Origin: Pinus tabuliformis
Lineage: Eukaryota; Streptophyta; Pinopsida; Pinales; Pinaceae
DNA length: 64,000 nucleotides
Assembly (NCBI GenBank): GCA_031772625.1
Contig: CM062813.1
Coordinates: 696,952,420-697,016,419, forward strand
Direction of reading: 5' to 3'
Below are positions 1 through 10,690 of the stretch, one piece after another. The stretch's first letter is position 1. Every line of letters starts with the position of its first letter. The notes under the pieces were generated by a model. It searched no databases and was not told where the DNA came from. It saw only the letters and a program-made list of their open reading frames with translations. Position numbers and translations under genes: made by a program.

Positions 1-99
1 ACTGCCGCCCAAATCTGATAAGGCCAAAGACACCAAAAAACCTGCAAAATACATAGCACCCCAGTCACCATGGCTAGTCATCGAAAGTGATGGACGCCA

Positions 100-600
100 G
101 ATTGTCAGGCCCTGTCCCTGGTGGAAGGAGGATAATACGAGCAGTCTACATGCTGCTCCAGATGAGTCAACCATGCTTCCAATTTGTCCATCTTCTCCAA
201 TAGCAGACTTTGGCCATGGCAAACCACAACCACACCCTCATGAAGGTGGCATTCGAAGTATTGCAATTGCTGGAGTGTTGCCATAACAATCTCATGTTCT
301 TCCTGACGAGTCTTATCCTCAACCCCCAACGTTGCCTGAACAGATTTCATTGATATCCTAGAATTGGCTGCATAGCGAGGAGGACCCCCACGACCATGTC
401 CATGCCAAACAAGGCTCCTACTTCCATCCCTGTTGCTACATCAGATCGCTCCACCGCCACGACCATGTCCCTCGTGAGTATGTTTACCTCCTCCACGACC
501 ATGTCCCCCGCGAGTATGCCTACCTCCTCCATGACCATAACCAACCTTCACGACCCCATGCCAAATTCTCCCCTCGCAGCCAGGTAGAGTAGGGGAGGAT
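100..600 (-). pseudogene. Unidentified RGG-rich and coiled fragment
   Basis: Reading leftward, one frame gives a Gly/Arg/His-rich stretch with repeated HGRGG units (about 360-560, one in-frame stop). It continues into an 81-residue segment from Met at 350 to a stop at 105, rich in Leu/Gln/Glu and ending STRDRA. The RGG part comes from a roughly 40-bp sequence repeated twice (about 448-540). RGG tracts are typical of RNA-binding proteins and of some retroelement gag proteins, but no domain can be assigned. No start, splice pattern or neighbour helps. It may be a decayed gag end or a captured host exon. Confidence 0.3.
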
Positions 601-2290
601 TTGAACAAACAATAAGATCATGGATCTGACTTCATATTAGCTCTAGCCTCACCAAAACCACAAGAGAATCACCTTACATGAACACAATCAATTATTTTCC
701 GGCCGCCCCGAACCACTTCGAACCTCTTAAGGAGTCCATCGACCCTTCGACTAGGTGACCTATATCCACACTATAAGAAATAACAAGGAGGTTCCCTTTC
801 TAGAACTACCACTCTCCCAAACCCAAGATTTACCAGCCCTAAACAAACTTCATTCCACAAGCTCCTTTCTGTCCACTATGTAGCTGCACACCAAACACAC
901 ATCCTCAACAACTTCCACCACAACCAGTAGTTCCCCCATTGCCAAAGTCCCCAAGCCAACTTGGAGCGCTGACGTGCCTGAGGGGGCCTTTCCTTTACTG
1001 TGACCAAGAAGAATAGCCCCACAACATTCCCGAGTTCGTAAGGCACCCAAAAAAGTAACACAGTTTCCTCTTGAACCAAAAATTTAAGCGAAGGAGAAAC
1101 AATTCTCTAGAACACTGAACATGGAAAATCCCAGGAAAAAAAGGAGAATATTGAACCTAAAAACTAATAATAACCCCAAAGAACCCCATGCACAGTCCTG
1201 TAGAAATTTGAATAATATAATACTTATTCATAGAGATTATCCTGATTATACATTATTTGCAGAATGCATGCATAATACATAACCTTGTCTACCATTGATC
1301 ATCAATTTGCGGAATTAAAAAAACAATCGCATGCGCACATTGAAACATCAATCACACATATCAACACAGTATGTAATGGGGAAAGCATACAGCTGAAAAC
1401 CCCAAACTATCTGTATATTATAATGATAGAGAACATGTAACAATACATAGTACAATACTCCTCACAAGTACTCAGTACTATCTCCACATGCTACACACAA
1501 ACTAGCTCAGATCTGAACAAGTCACGGGTTCAAATCTCCTCCACTGTTTTCCTGCCTCTACTACGCAATCCAAGTTAAGAATAGATCAGATCCAAGTTCA
1601 AATTCCCTTGGCTTGTACTGTGCAATCCTCATTGGAAATCTCAATCAATGATTGTGCAAATCTCATGCACAACTATAGTCACAACTGATAGTAGTCTCAC
1701 CCTTTCACACACCTCTAACACTTGTCTCCACTGAACTGTCCATGCACTGAGTTAACTGATGTATTCTTTAGTTTATTTATGAGTTAATAATTAGTGAATT
1801 AATTAATAATTAATTCGCATCACTCATCACTAGTGTATTTGGCAGTTAGACTAAATACAACTAGTTCAACTAAGTCAAACTGAACACAACTCCATCAACT
1901 CCTCAATCAACTCCACCAAACTCAATCACTTGAGTTCTAACTGAAGTCCATCATGCAATAGCTCAAATAACCCATAGGAAAAGTGTATTTCCTTCTGGCA
2001 GTTGCATGTGCCACATCCGTAGCTCGAACTGAAGTGCTGCAAGAGGATAATATAATGTTTACAGTACAAATATTATTAAGAGCTAATAATATTCGACTGT
2101 TCTATTTTTTGACTGGCAGTCTGAAAATAGACTCCGCCCATATGTCTAAAAATAGAGGTCCAATTATTTTTACCAACATGACCAATCATCCATAAATATC
2201 ATCCTGCAACTCATAGACCATGATCCATATGTCTAAAAATAGACATAGTCTAAAAATATACTTTGCGCCAAAAATAGCCTACGGGCCCAC
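601..2290. other. No recognisable gene
   Basis: Only short ORFs without recognisable motifs are seen here on either strand. A short phrase, catatgtctaaaaatagac, recurs near 2140 and 2225. Nothing else stands out; this is probably decayed repeat sequence. Confidence 0.5.
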
Positions 2291-2949
2291 TTAGTGAAGG
2301 TGACTTCTTTTCACTAAGCTCCATCATCTTGTTGCATTTTCAACAAGTCCACCATAACAACGTTGTACCTTGAGAAATTTGATTCGACGCCCACATCACC
2401 CAGATCTTGTTCAAAGAACAATTTATAGGGAATCCAAATGGCTGAACGCACCATGAACAAAAAAATCCAAGATGAGTAGACTGACCAAAAGAACCCTACT
2501 ATCTTGGAGTCCAGGTTCGCCCAAACCACTGGAGTCTCCCATTTTCCTGTCTGCATTGTAGCCATCATGCACCAACTTTGTTTCGAGACCCCCATTGGTA
2601 TACAATAAGAGTCACAATGCTTGTTCTCCAGAATGACTTAATCACTAAATGCTATGGCTAGGAATCTTCCCAAGTCTTTAAACCCATCTCGTTGTATTGC
2701 CAACATCCCATAGGGGTTTTATTATCACACACTTGCAAAGTAAATGAAACAATATGGGGGGGGAGGGGGAGAACTCACCTGCCCTCCCACCACCTTGAAT
2801 TAAGCCTCGAGTCATGTCTCCAAGCGGGAGAGATCGACTATCCAATTGTCCTCTTGGGCACACATCCCCATTAGGGTTCTCAAATCATGATCTATGCTGT
2901 GGGAAAAGTGATTCTGTTGGTAAAGTTGCAAATCCAATGGCCAATCCTA

Positions 2950-3400
2950 GGGTAAGTCCTGATTTTGGTGGACACATCCCTAGTTGGCTAGATTGTCAAT
3001 TTCTTGATTACCCTCTCATCTCGTATGTTCCGTTATGATGTAATCAAAGGATGGGAGTTTAGCATGAATTCTTTCCACCAGGAGATTTAGCCTCCAACTT
3101 GAGGAGATTTTTTCATGGGGTGTCCCATTGATGAGTTTCTGTACCAGGGAGACTACAATTTGTGAGTCCCCTGTGATGTAAATCTTGGCCAATCCCAATT
3201 CAACTGCCACTTCAAGGCCCTTTTCAAAGGCTAGGAACTCCACAACATTGTTTGTAGTAACTCCGCATGAATAAGAAAAAACTTTGACTACCCTACTCTG
3301 GTCATTATGGATGAGACCTCCAAATCCTGCCCAGACTGGGTTTCCTTTAGATGCTCCAACAAAATTCACTTAAAAAAAGCCAGATGGGGGAAGGCTAAAG
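2950..3400 (-). pseudogene. LINE RNase H domain (RVT_3 type)
   Basis: The frame from 3369 to 3016 begins NFVGASKGNPVWAGFGGLI, matching the start of plant RVT_3 RNase H domains (usually FDGASKGNPG). ITGDSQIVV follows, carrying the second acidic position, and then HTRREGNQEIDNLAN just past the first stop, matching the conserved H..R..N..AD motif. The first catalytic Asp position reads Val (NFVGAS), so this copy would be inactive. It would degrade the RNA strand during target-primed reverse transcription. Stop codons near the C-terminus and a shifted junction at 3366 show decay. Confidence 0.85.
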
Positions 3401-4740
3401 CTAGTAGATGAGGACCTTCCGAGGAGGTGGGGGGGTGAGGAGGAGCAGGGAAATCCAGGTCCACACAAATACCTAACACCACCAGGATTTGCATGTCATG
3501 ACCCTCCGCCTTCCAGTCCTCCTCAGACCAACGTTCAACTAAAATAGTTTCCTTTATGTTACACTTCACTACCTCCCAGATCTGGGCCCCTTTCACTACT
3601 ATATCTTGGAACACCACACAGTTTCTAGCTTTTCGGACATTCCATATTACAAATCCTTGAGAAAGAATTCAAGCCCTGTTTACAATAGGATATTTAAACA
3701 AACGCCTTCTCCACAGCTCAAAAGATTCTCCGATACTATTAGGGGATCTATCAATGTGGCCAAATAGTAGGTCCACCTTATGCCAAAGATTTTATATAAC
3801 CTCACATTTATTTAAAAGGTGTTTCAAGGATTCCTTATGGTTGTCGTAGGGCATCTAGATGGACTTAGAAAGCCTTTTTTCCATATATTGTCCCAATTTA
3901 ATAACCTCCCATGTCTAATGAGCCATAAAAAGAATGAGACTTTTGGCCATAATCTGGATTACCACACTCTCTTCCACAAGGGATCTTGGGGGTCCTTCGT
4001 TGAGGTCACCGCAATGGAGAAAACCTCCTTGACTGAGAATGAGTCGCGTGGAATATGGCCCCATTCGAGTTTATCTGGGTCTTGACACTTTAGAATATTG
4101 TGTTCCTGAAGAATGTTTGATAGTCTATTCCAAGGCAAGGAATTGTTATGCTACGACTAGTCATCTTGAGCTTTCTAGATCCACCATTTATTCTATTGGT
4201 TAGCCCCTTTCCAGAAGTCTGCATCTTTCTTTGCCCCCACTTGTGTTGTGAAAGTTTAGATGTCTTTGAGGTCCTTCTGATTACTTAGCCTTGGATATTG
4301 TAGCCAAGAATTCTCACAGAAATGTATTGTTTTCCTGTTCCTAATATCCCAAAATCTATGGTCTTGAATGAGTTCCTTGTTACCCTTTTCCATATTCCAT
4401 ATAAATGAGCCCGAAGGAAATTGTTGTCATTTTAATAACAAGTCCAAGCCTTCGTTGTTGCTATATTTGTGGGTCCATATATTATTCCTAATTTCTGGAC
4501 CACCTTGCAACCATATCCACCATAATTTATCCCCCAAGACCTTATTTAGCAGCTTGGGATCACATAGGCCTAGTACCCCACTGAGTTTGGGCTTGCATAT
4601 TTTTTCCCACACCACCAAGGACCAATTCTTCTCAATGTGCACTCCTAGCCATATTTTTTTTTTATCTGGAGACAATCTCTTTATACACACCTTTCGGGGT
4701 TGTAAAGTCGGCCGCTGATAAATTGGCAGGGCTTGCAATA
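3401..4740 (-). pseudogene. LINE zf-RVT and connector region
   Basis: The 4738-4427 frame contains VVWEKICKPKLSGVLGL and then LGDKLWWIWLQGG, the typical plant LINE block (W..IC.PK..GGLG...N.AL..KW.W) between reverse transcriptase and zinc finger. Near 3820 another frame reads ESLKHLLNKCEV, matching the H..C half of the zf-RVT zinc-binding motif. The 3617-3366 frame (KGAQIWEVVKCNIKE) is the usual linker before RNase H. The pieces lie in different frames, so the ORF is broken several times. Confidence 0.7.
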
Positions 4741-4823
4741 CAGATTTGAGTACAGTTAATTTGCCATCCCAGTTTAGAATTCTGAAAGTCTAGTTGGACA
4801 ATTTCCTATCCAGATGATCATTA

Positions 4824-5417
4824 GGGGAATTTTGAGGTCTAAAATGGGTCTCCTAAGAAAAATGTACAAAAAAAATAAACTTTATAGGAACCAATAGGAT
4901 TCAAGATGATGATGTCGACCATGGGGGATGATTCACCATTTTTGGAGTGAAAAAGTAAAAATATTAAACAATAATAAAATAATAAAACTACTTTTTCAAC
5001 TTATGTCCCTAAGGTTTTACTCAAATTTCGAGTGAGAATACTCGTTGGATGCAAAATTAATTCCTCATCTAAGGAGCACCCATGTTGCATACTTTTAATA
5101 GTCTCTGCTACACAAAAAATGAGAAATATAGAAAAAACGTGATTGCAATCACGTTTTTCATGTATTTATCAATTTTTGTGTAGTAGGGTGCATCAAAAGT
5201 ATGAAACATTGGTACTCCTTGGACGAGGAATCAAATTTTGCATCCAACGAGTGTTTGTGCTCGAAATTTGAGTAAACCCATAGGGAGATAAGTTAAAAAT
5301 ACGAGTTGAAAAAATAGTTTTTCTTTTTTTCCCTCTCAAATTTGATGATGTAATCTAATCTTATTTTATTATTTTATAATTTCCTTAGGAGGCCCATTTT
5401 AGACCTCAAAATTCCTC
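4824..5417. mobile_element. Foldback MITE inserted in the LINE
   Basis: This 594-bp non-coding block is one long imperfect inverted repeat. Its ends read GGGGAATTTTGAGGTC and the complement of GAGGAATTTTGAGGTC. Similarity between the arms continues almost to the centre, where a near-perfect palindrome around AACGTGATTGCAATCACGTT sits at about 5135-5158. The element is flanked by TA on both sides (4822-4823 and 5418-5419), compatible with a Tc1/mariner-type duplication, although the ends do not match the common Stowaway terminus. It interrupts LINE sequence between the reverse transcriptase and zf-RVT parts. Confidence 0.8.
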
Positions 5418-5479
5418 TAATGCCAACAGATCCTTCCAACAGGACACCCTAAGAGAGTTGGTAACAAGCGGAACCCCCA

Positions 5480-6400
5480 AGTGAGTACTTGGAAGAGTAC
5501 CTATGTGAAAACCAAACGTCTAGGCTAGATGCCTTTGGACCCTGGGGTTGTGTTTAAAGAAGAAGATATCAGATTTATCCCCATTAACTAGAGTTCCTGA
5601 TGCCTTCTGAAAATCCTCTAAATTAAGACCCAACTGCTTGGCTTCTTGAAGAGTGGGCTTGCCAAGCAACATATTGTCATCTACAAATTGTTGATTGGTA
5701 ATTGGTGTAGCTTGTGAAGCTAACTGTAACCCTTGTAGGAGACCTCATTCCATGGTTGTCCTTAAGTATATGCTAAACCCTTCTGATGCAATAATAATGA
5801 GAAAGGGAGAATTAGGACCCCTTGCCTAAGGCCCCTAGATTATTTAAATGTTTGAGATGGAGATCCATTGACCAATATTGAATACAAGGGCGTTTTAATA
5901 AGGGAATTAATCCACTTTATCCAGGATTGCAAGAATCCAAAAGCATCCAAAATACTTATGAGATATTCCCAACTAAGACGATCACAAGCTTTGGACAAAT
6001 CAAGTTTGATGAGCATACCTGGCAGTTTGGATGTCTTTAAAGAGTGTACTACCTCATGAGTTGTTATGATCCCATCCATTATTTGCCTTCCTTCTACAAA
6101 GCTAGATTGTTCTGATCCAATAATATAATTCATGAGAGGCATCATTATGAGGACCATTACTCTTGATATAATCTTGTATATCACATTACATAGAGCAATT
6201 GGCCTGAAATCACTTGGCTCCACTGCAACACCCTTTTTGGGGATAAGGGTGAGGAGGGTAGCATTAAGACCAGACCAAATCGTCTGAATTCTTCTGGATT
6301 CCTCTACTAATGCATGGATTTCTTGACCAACCAAGGAACTGCCACCCAACCTTGAAGAATTCCGCAGTGAATCCATCTGGGCCCACATATTTGTTTAAGG
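5480..6400 (-). pseudogene. LINE reverse transcriptase domain
   Basis: The frame 6388-5840 contains LLTLIPKKGVAVEPSDFRPI followed by ALCNVIYKIISR, then QSSFVEGRQIMDGI and IKLDLSKACDRLSWEYL. These are the canonical plant LINE reverse transcriptase motifs; the LD(M/L)SKAYDR aspartate is present. After a break, the minus strand at about 5640-5700 reads QQFVDDNMLLGKPTLQEA, the YADD-type catalytic motif as FVDD. The frame change between the two halves makes this a pseudogene. This enzyme would copy the element RNA at a nicked target in the nucleus. Confidence 0.9.
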
Positions 6401-6870
6401 GAAAAGCTTTAACTACTTATTCGAACTCTAAAAAGGAGATATTCCTCATTGACGCTTCATTTTGTTCCTCAGTGATCAATTTTGGGATGAAGTGTTTTAC
6501 CTTTTGAATGACAACACTTGTGTCTCCCACCAGCTGCAACAGGAGATTATGGAAATGAGATATTAGTTCCTTTGTGATTTCTTCATGGAGAAAAATCATT
6601 TGCCTTGCAAAACATTTAATGAGAAAATGTGATTGTCTTTTCAGTGCTTCATCATATTTCTATGAAAGAAATTGGTATTTCTTTCCCCTTCACATAGCCA
6701 TTAGATTCTCGGTTTCTGTTTCCATAAGATTTCCTCTTATTTGCGTCTTTTCTCCAAATCTGTAAGAATTTTCCCTTCCTAATCCACTAAATTTTTCGTC
6801 CTTCCTTCGAGAATGATCCCTTAGGAAGCCCTATTTTTCACCCAGTGTGGATGGACCATAAACCCCTGAT

Positions 6871-6882
6871 AGCCATATAGCT
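6871..6882. repeat. Target-site duplication, left copy
   Basis: The 12-bp sequence agccatatagct occurs here and again at 7099-7110, exactly bounding the Penelope-like insert. Removing the insert plus one copy restores the expected order of LINE endonuclease residues. Confidence 0.85.
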
Positions 6883-7098
6883 TCTTATAACTGCCACATT
6901 TTAGGTGTTCATTCATTTTGCATATATATTCTTCTTTATCCATGATCACCACTGCTCCTCCCTTATCTGCCTTAAGAACCACAATTTTATCATTGTTCCA
7001 CACGAATTTGAAGGCTCTTTGTTCTTCTTTACTCAAGTTGCTTTTGGGAGTTTAATTGTCTTTTTTACATCCTTCAACTTGAGTAAAGAAGAACAAAG
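6883..7098 (-). mobile_element. Penelope-like retroelement fragment
   Basis: The minus-strand frame reads SNLSKEEQRAF, DKIVVLKADKGGAVVIMDKE and EYICKMNEHL...CGSYKKL. The block ADKGGAVVIMDKEEY preceded by NLSKEE is diagnostic of the N-terminal reverse transcriptase region of Penelope-like elements and is not found in LTR or L1-like elements. Only about 50 codons remain, so the fragment is dead. It is flanked by a 12-bp target duplication inside the LINE endonuclease. Its right part is a 28-bp perfect inverted repeat (arms 7013-7040 and 7075-7102), meaning that a piece of the coding sequence is present a second time in opposite orientation. Penelope-like elements are known in conifers and mainly in animals. 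Confidence 0.85.
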
Positions 7099-7102
7099 AG
7101 CC
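7013..7102. repeat. 28-bp perfect inverted repeat
   Basis: The arms 7013-7040 and 7075-7102 are exact reverse complements with a 34-bp loop. Both arms encode the Penelope motif NLSKEEQRA on opposite strands. The distal arm runs up to and slightly into the target duplication, suggesting 5' inversion or template switching during insertion. Confidence 0.9.
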
Positions 7103-7110
7103 ATATAGCT
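7099..7110. repeat. Target-site duplication, right copy
   Basis: Second copy of agccatatagct, identical to 6871-6882, marking the upstream edge of the Penelope-like insertion in the LINE. Confidence 0.85.
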
Positions 7111-7499
7111 GCTGAAGAACCTATGCATTCAAATTTTATTGTCTAAATATTGGGGTGAGCAACCCAAGAACTAAACAATAGAGTTCTTGGATCCTAGATG
7201 ATTTCTATCCCCCCTACACTTCCTTTCACGTCTAGCGCCATGAATTCTACCTGTGGCCAACATCTATCTGTGATTTGCTTCAATTTGTCTTGGGATACTT
7301 TAGTCTCTTGTAATACCAAAATATTTGGTTTCTCTTGTTTAATTCTCTCCTTTAGGTACCTCACTTTACCTTTAGAGTTGAGGCCCAATATATTCCAAGA
7401 GACTATTTTCATGGGTGATTGGGGGGGGAGCAATGAAAATACTCTGTGAGCACATTAGCTTGGCCGAAGTTTATGAGGACTACCCTTGCTTCCCTGGTC

Positions 7500-8960
7500 A
7501 CATCACGAGTTGATTTTCACCCCTTTTTCAGTTTGTCTGATCCCGAGCTATTCTCTGTGTGAATGAGGGCTAATACATCATCTTTAATGGCTAGACCTAT
7601 TTGGGGGGAGAAATCCTTGGGTTGATGACATTGTTCCCATTCCTTGTATGTCCTGTGGAATTGTTCCAGTTTCTCCTGGGGAACATCTTTTGCACCGTCT
7701 TTCGCCCAACTGCTTAAGAAAGCTACCATAACTCTCTCATTTGAATTCAGGTGTTCCCACCGATCTTCCTGTCCTAGGGCTTGTTGCACTTGAGATAAAA
7801 TTCTTTGGAGTTCCTTCTCCGATGACTCAAATTTGGGTGATTTATGCTTACTGGCTCACTTTTCCTTAGGTTTTTTTGATGTGATTTCCTTATCCATTAT
7901 TGGTCGCGTTTGGACCACAATTTCTCGGTCGTTCTATTTCCTGGTTCGCTGTCTTTCCAAATCCGCAAAGTAGTTCTCACTCAAGGTTTGCGATGTCGTT
8001 GGTGGGGCCGACGACGTGCGTCCGGATGGACCCTTTTTTCCTCGGTTCTGCCTGTTCTATACCTGCTAAAAACCAGCCATGGCGGTATTCAACAATGGAG
8101 GAGGATCTTCCTTGGGTTTTTGCGGGAAACCCTGGAATAGGTGCCCATATTCATGACATAAACGACATTTAAAGGGAACATGCTCATAGTCTAATGGATG
8201 AGTCCATACTTCATCGTGGTACTCAATTTCCATTGATTCTAGAAATGGTTTTGAGATGTTCATGTACACGTAGATTCAAGCATATAGAGAATGTCATTTA
8301 CGTTTCATAATTTTTAAGATTTGAACAAAATCCCCAATATAGTTACCTATTGATTCCAGAATATTTGCATCCCAGAAATCCTCTGGAATCGAGTACAATC
8401 TGACCCATATGGGAGCTTCTAGAAATTGCTCCTTGTCTAAATTATAGTAGGGTTCCCAATGTCTCATAAAAAAACCTGCTTTATTCATAAAATAGGGCCC
8501 ATTATCAAAAACCCTATTTCTTTCCTCTAGATCCGTAAATATAAGTGTGAAAAATATTTTTGCTCTCAGTTGTAGTTTAATTTGAGCTTTCCGCTGCCAT
8601 TTTTGCTGGATCCAATGAATGAGATCCTATTCCTTGGGTCAAATACCCATAAACTTGCAAATGATTGCATGATATTGCATAAATTGCCTATATTTATCCA
8701 AGCAGTTGTTGGGGATTACTACTCGGGGATTCGTTGTTGTTTTTGGTAGACAATGACCCTTCTTGTGGGACTGTCACTGGGCACCCAAAACCAGTGAATC
8801 ATGTTGTTTGCCTCATTGATACGAGCTACTACCCGCTTCTCTAGGCTTCGGATGGAAGGATCCTATTACCACATTTTTGAAGGAGGGGGCAACCCCCCCT
8901 CAAGGGCCCCTAGACATGTGTCCAATCCCCAGAGTCACTAGATTAACCACCAACTTGTAG
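7500..8960 (-). pseudogene. LINE ORF1 (DUF4283-like region plus zinc knuckle)
   Basis: Fragments in changing frames give the usual plant LINE ORF1 order. KFMGI, then IHWIQQKWQRK, then NRVFDNGPYFMNKAGFFMRH and EAPIWVRLYSIPEDFWD (about 8700-8294) form the DUF4283 domain. HVPFKCRLCHEYGHLFQGFP near 8165 is a CCHC knuckle with its last Cys replaced by Gly. A charged tail runs from 7789 to 7517. The protein would bind element RNA. Stops and frameshifts are frequent, so no product is expected. Confidence 0.8.
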
Positions 8961-9049
8961 TTTCTGGATGCAAGAAGGAAATATAAGTGAAAAAAAATCT
9001 GCAGAAACCCTCACCTTGAGACCCTTGAAACCCTAATAGATCTCTCCTG

Positions 9050-10674
9050 CTAGGAAATTCACTTTCAATTAAAGGAAATTATTCTAATTGCAAGATGAAG
9101 ATGAATCTTATTTATGACAAGATCATGGAAAAGAAGATTGAACTAATGCAAATGGAAATGAAATCTAGACTAGATCTAATTAAGCATATACACATATTAT
9201 TTTCTCTACTCAAAACTAAGAAGTGGTTTCAAAGCAAACTATTATGAATGAAAGAACTTCAAATTCTATTCTAACAATGGAAATCTCTTATTCTAGTGAA
9301 CTTTGAATGACAATTTTATTCAATAAAATTGAAAGACAAAGCCACCTGATAAAATTAAAAAGAAACTAGAAGGAAACTTAATCTATTCCAACTTGAAAGG
9401 AATCTTAATTGTGAAATTGAAACTGATCTAAAGCTATGAAGCTTGGAAATTGAAAACTATTCTAAAGTATGACAATTAATAGAATTACTAGTGTGCATTT
9501 CTTAATTCAAAACTGATCATATGAATTCAACATGGAAACTGAAGTATGAAAGCGAAAGCAAATCTAAAAAAAAATAATTCAAAATAAATGTTTTTGTGGT
9601 TTTTCTAATTTAATATTGAGCACTCATTCTATTACAAACAAAATATTGATGAGTAAATTGTGCTTGAAACAGAGCATTAAAACATCTGTCTATTTTAGAA
9701 ACTAAATAAAAATGAATGCATAATGAAAAGAATAAAATCAAAAGAACAAATACAATGTCTCACAACTCTGCAGGGGGCCCTCCTGTTGAGTGTGAGGAAG
9801 TAGGAATTTTTAGATCACTAGATTAAATCATCAACACTTCAAAATTGTGCCATGAAACAAAGTGTTTGTATTATTTAAAATAGAGCCTTCCTCCAAGAAT
9901 GATAGAAACAATATGATATTAATACATTGACTGTCATTTGCTTGTAGCTAAAGCTTTTTTATAGTTTTTAAATTACAACTACATTGAGATCCTCATGTCT
10001 AAGAATTAGAACTGAAAGGAAACCTTATTGCCATGAATTTACTTAAGCACGATCCATTCCAACCTCTGTTTGCTTGAATGGACATTAATTGGCGCATAGT
10101 TTTCTCATGCAATCTAGAAAATAAGGCTCCAAAGAACTTGAAAAAATTCCCAAACGGTAACGAATTTGAGGAAAAAAATCATAGGGAACCTAATTGGGCT
10201 CGTGCTAAAAAAACCCATATTTTAGTTTTTCAAAATTCAGTTTCATTTTCTCAGAAAACGCGTTTGAAGTTGACTGGTCAAAACTGCAGTGTTTTTCCTT
10301 TGATTTCTTGCTCGAGGTTCACACATGTGAGCTAGGTAGATTTTGACCAACACAAATACATATTGTAGCTTCTAGAAACCAAGTACAAGTGTGTTACTTC
10401 CTTCTAGAGTGGTGCTAGTACCTTAAACATGGATATAGCTACAGAATCTTGAACTGGTCAAACTATCATTAGTAAACCAAATATAATCTTAGTTAATTCA
10501 TTAAAAGAAAATAAAATGTATGAAAATTAACCAATTTGAGCATTGTAAATATTTATGATGTGTTTACGAGATCTTGGGGAAAACGAGGTAAGAAACGGAT
10601 GAAAAAAAGGGCACAAATGGTTAAAATGATGACCATGAATAATGGTGAAATGATGACAAATCAGTGGCCCAACA
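9050..10674 (-). repeat. 3' LTR of element A1 (short-U3 form)
   Basis: This sequence matches 16010-17330, 23480-24800 and 61150-62480 up to the phrase ctagaaaccaagt (about 10380). It then diverges and ends in cagtggcccaaca, the complement of an LTR start TGTTGGG. A G-rich polypurine tract follows in the minus sense (10675-10690). Its left end is missing about 130 bp relative to the copy at 15918. The ORF-sized stretch at 10078-10335 is part of the LTR, not a gene. Confidence 0.7.
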
Positions 10675-10690
10675 TGTCCCCCACACTAAG
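10675..10690 (-). other. Polypurine tract of A1
   Basis: In the minus sense this reads CTTAGTGTGGGGGACA directly before the LTR start TGTTGGG. It resembles the tract next to the E LTR at 46097-46110 (AGTTGGGGGGTA), and both are followed internally by a shared phrase containing atgtcctcatg. Confidence 0.6.

Larger units (their letters stand above)
6401..7433 (-). pseudogene. LINE endonuclease, split by Penelope-like insert
   Basis: Starting at 7433 the frame reads MKIVSWNILGLNSKGKVRYL and later ILVLQETKVS, the first two motifs of the apurinic-like endonuclease, with the catalytic Asn (SWN) and Glu (QETK). A stop follows GGIEII at 7194, but the same frame continues to IGSSAAIWLF at about 7105. 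The insert at 6883-7098 then interrupts it. Beyond, GVYGPSTLGEK (about 6840-6870) is the expected endonuclease continuation. The linker to the reverse transcriptase (6599-6417) also survives. The enzyme would nick target DNA. Confidence 0.85.
2300..8960 (-). mobile_element. Degraded LINE (plant L1-like, RNase H-bearing)
   Basis: Read on the minus strand, the domains of a plant non-LTR retrotransposon appear in the right order. These are ORF1 with a DUF4283-like region (about 8950-8294) and a zinc knuckle near 8165, an endonuclease start (7433), a reverse transcriptase (6388-5640), a zf-RVT region (4740-3700) and an RNase H (3400-2950). Many frameshifts and stops break it, and two later insertions split it: a MITE at 4824-5417 and a Penelope-like piece at 6883-7098. 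No poly(A) tail or target duplication was found, so both outer ends are approximate. Non-coding 3' sequence probably runs from about 2950 to 2300. Confidence 0.85.

Noticed and set aside
4368-4718. 116-codon plus-strand ORF
   Set aside because: Shadow of the LINE zf-RVT region on the opposite strand.
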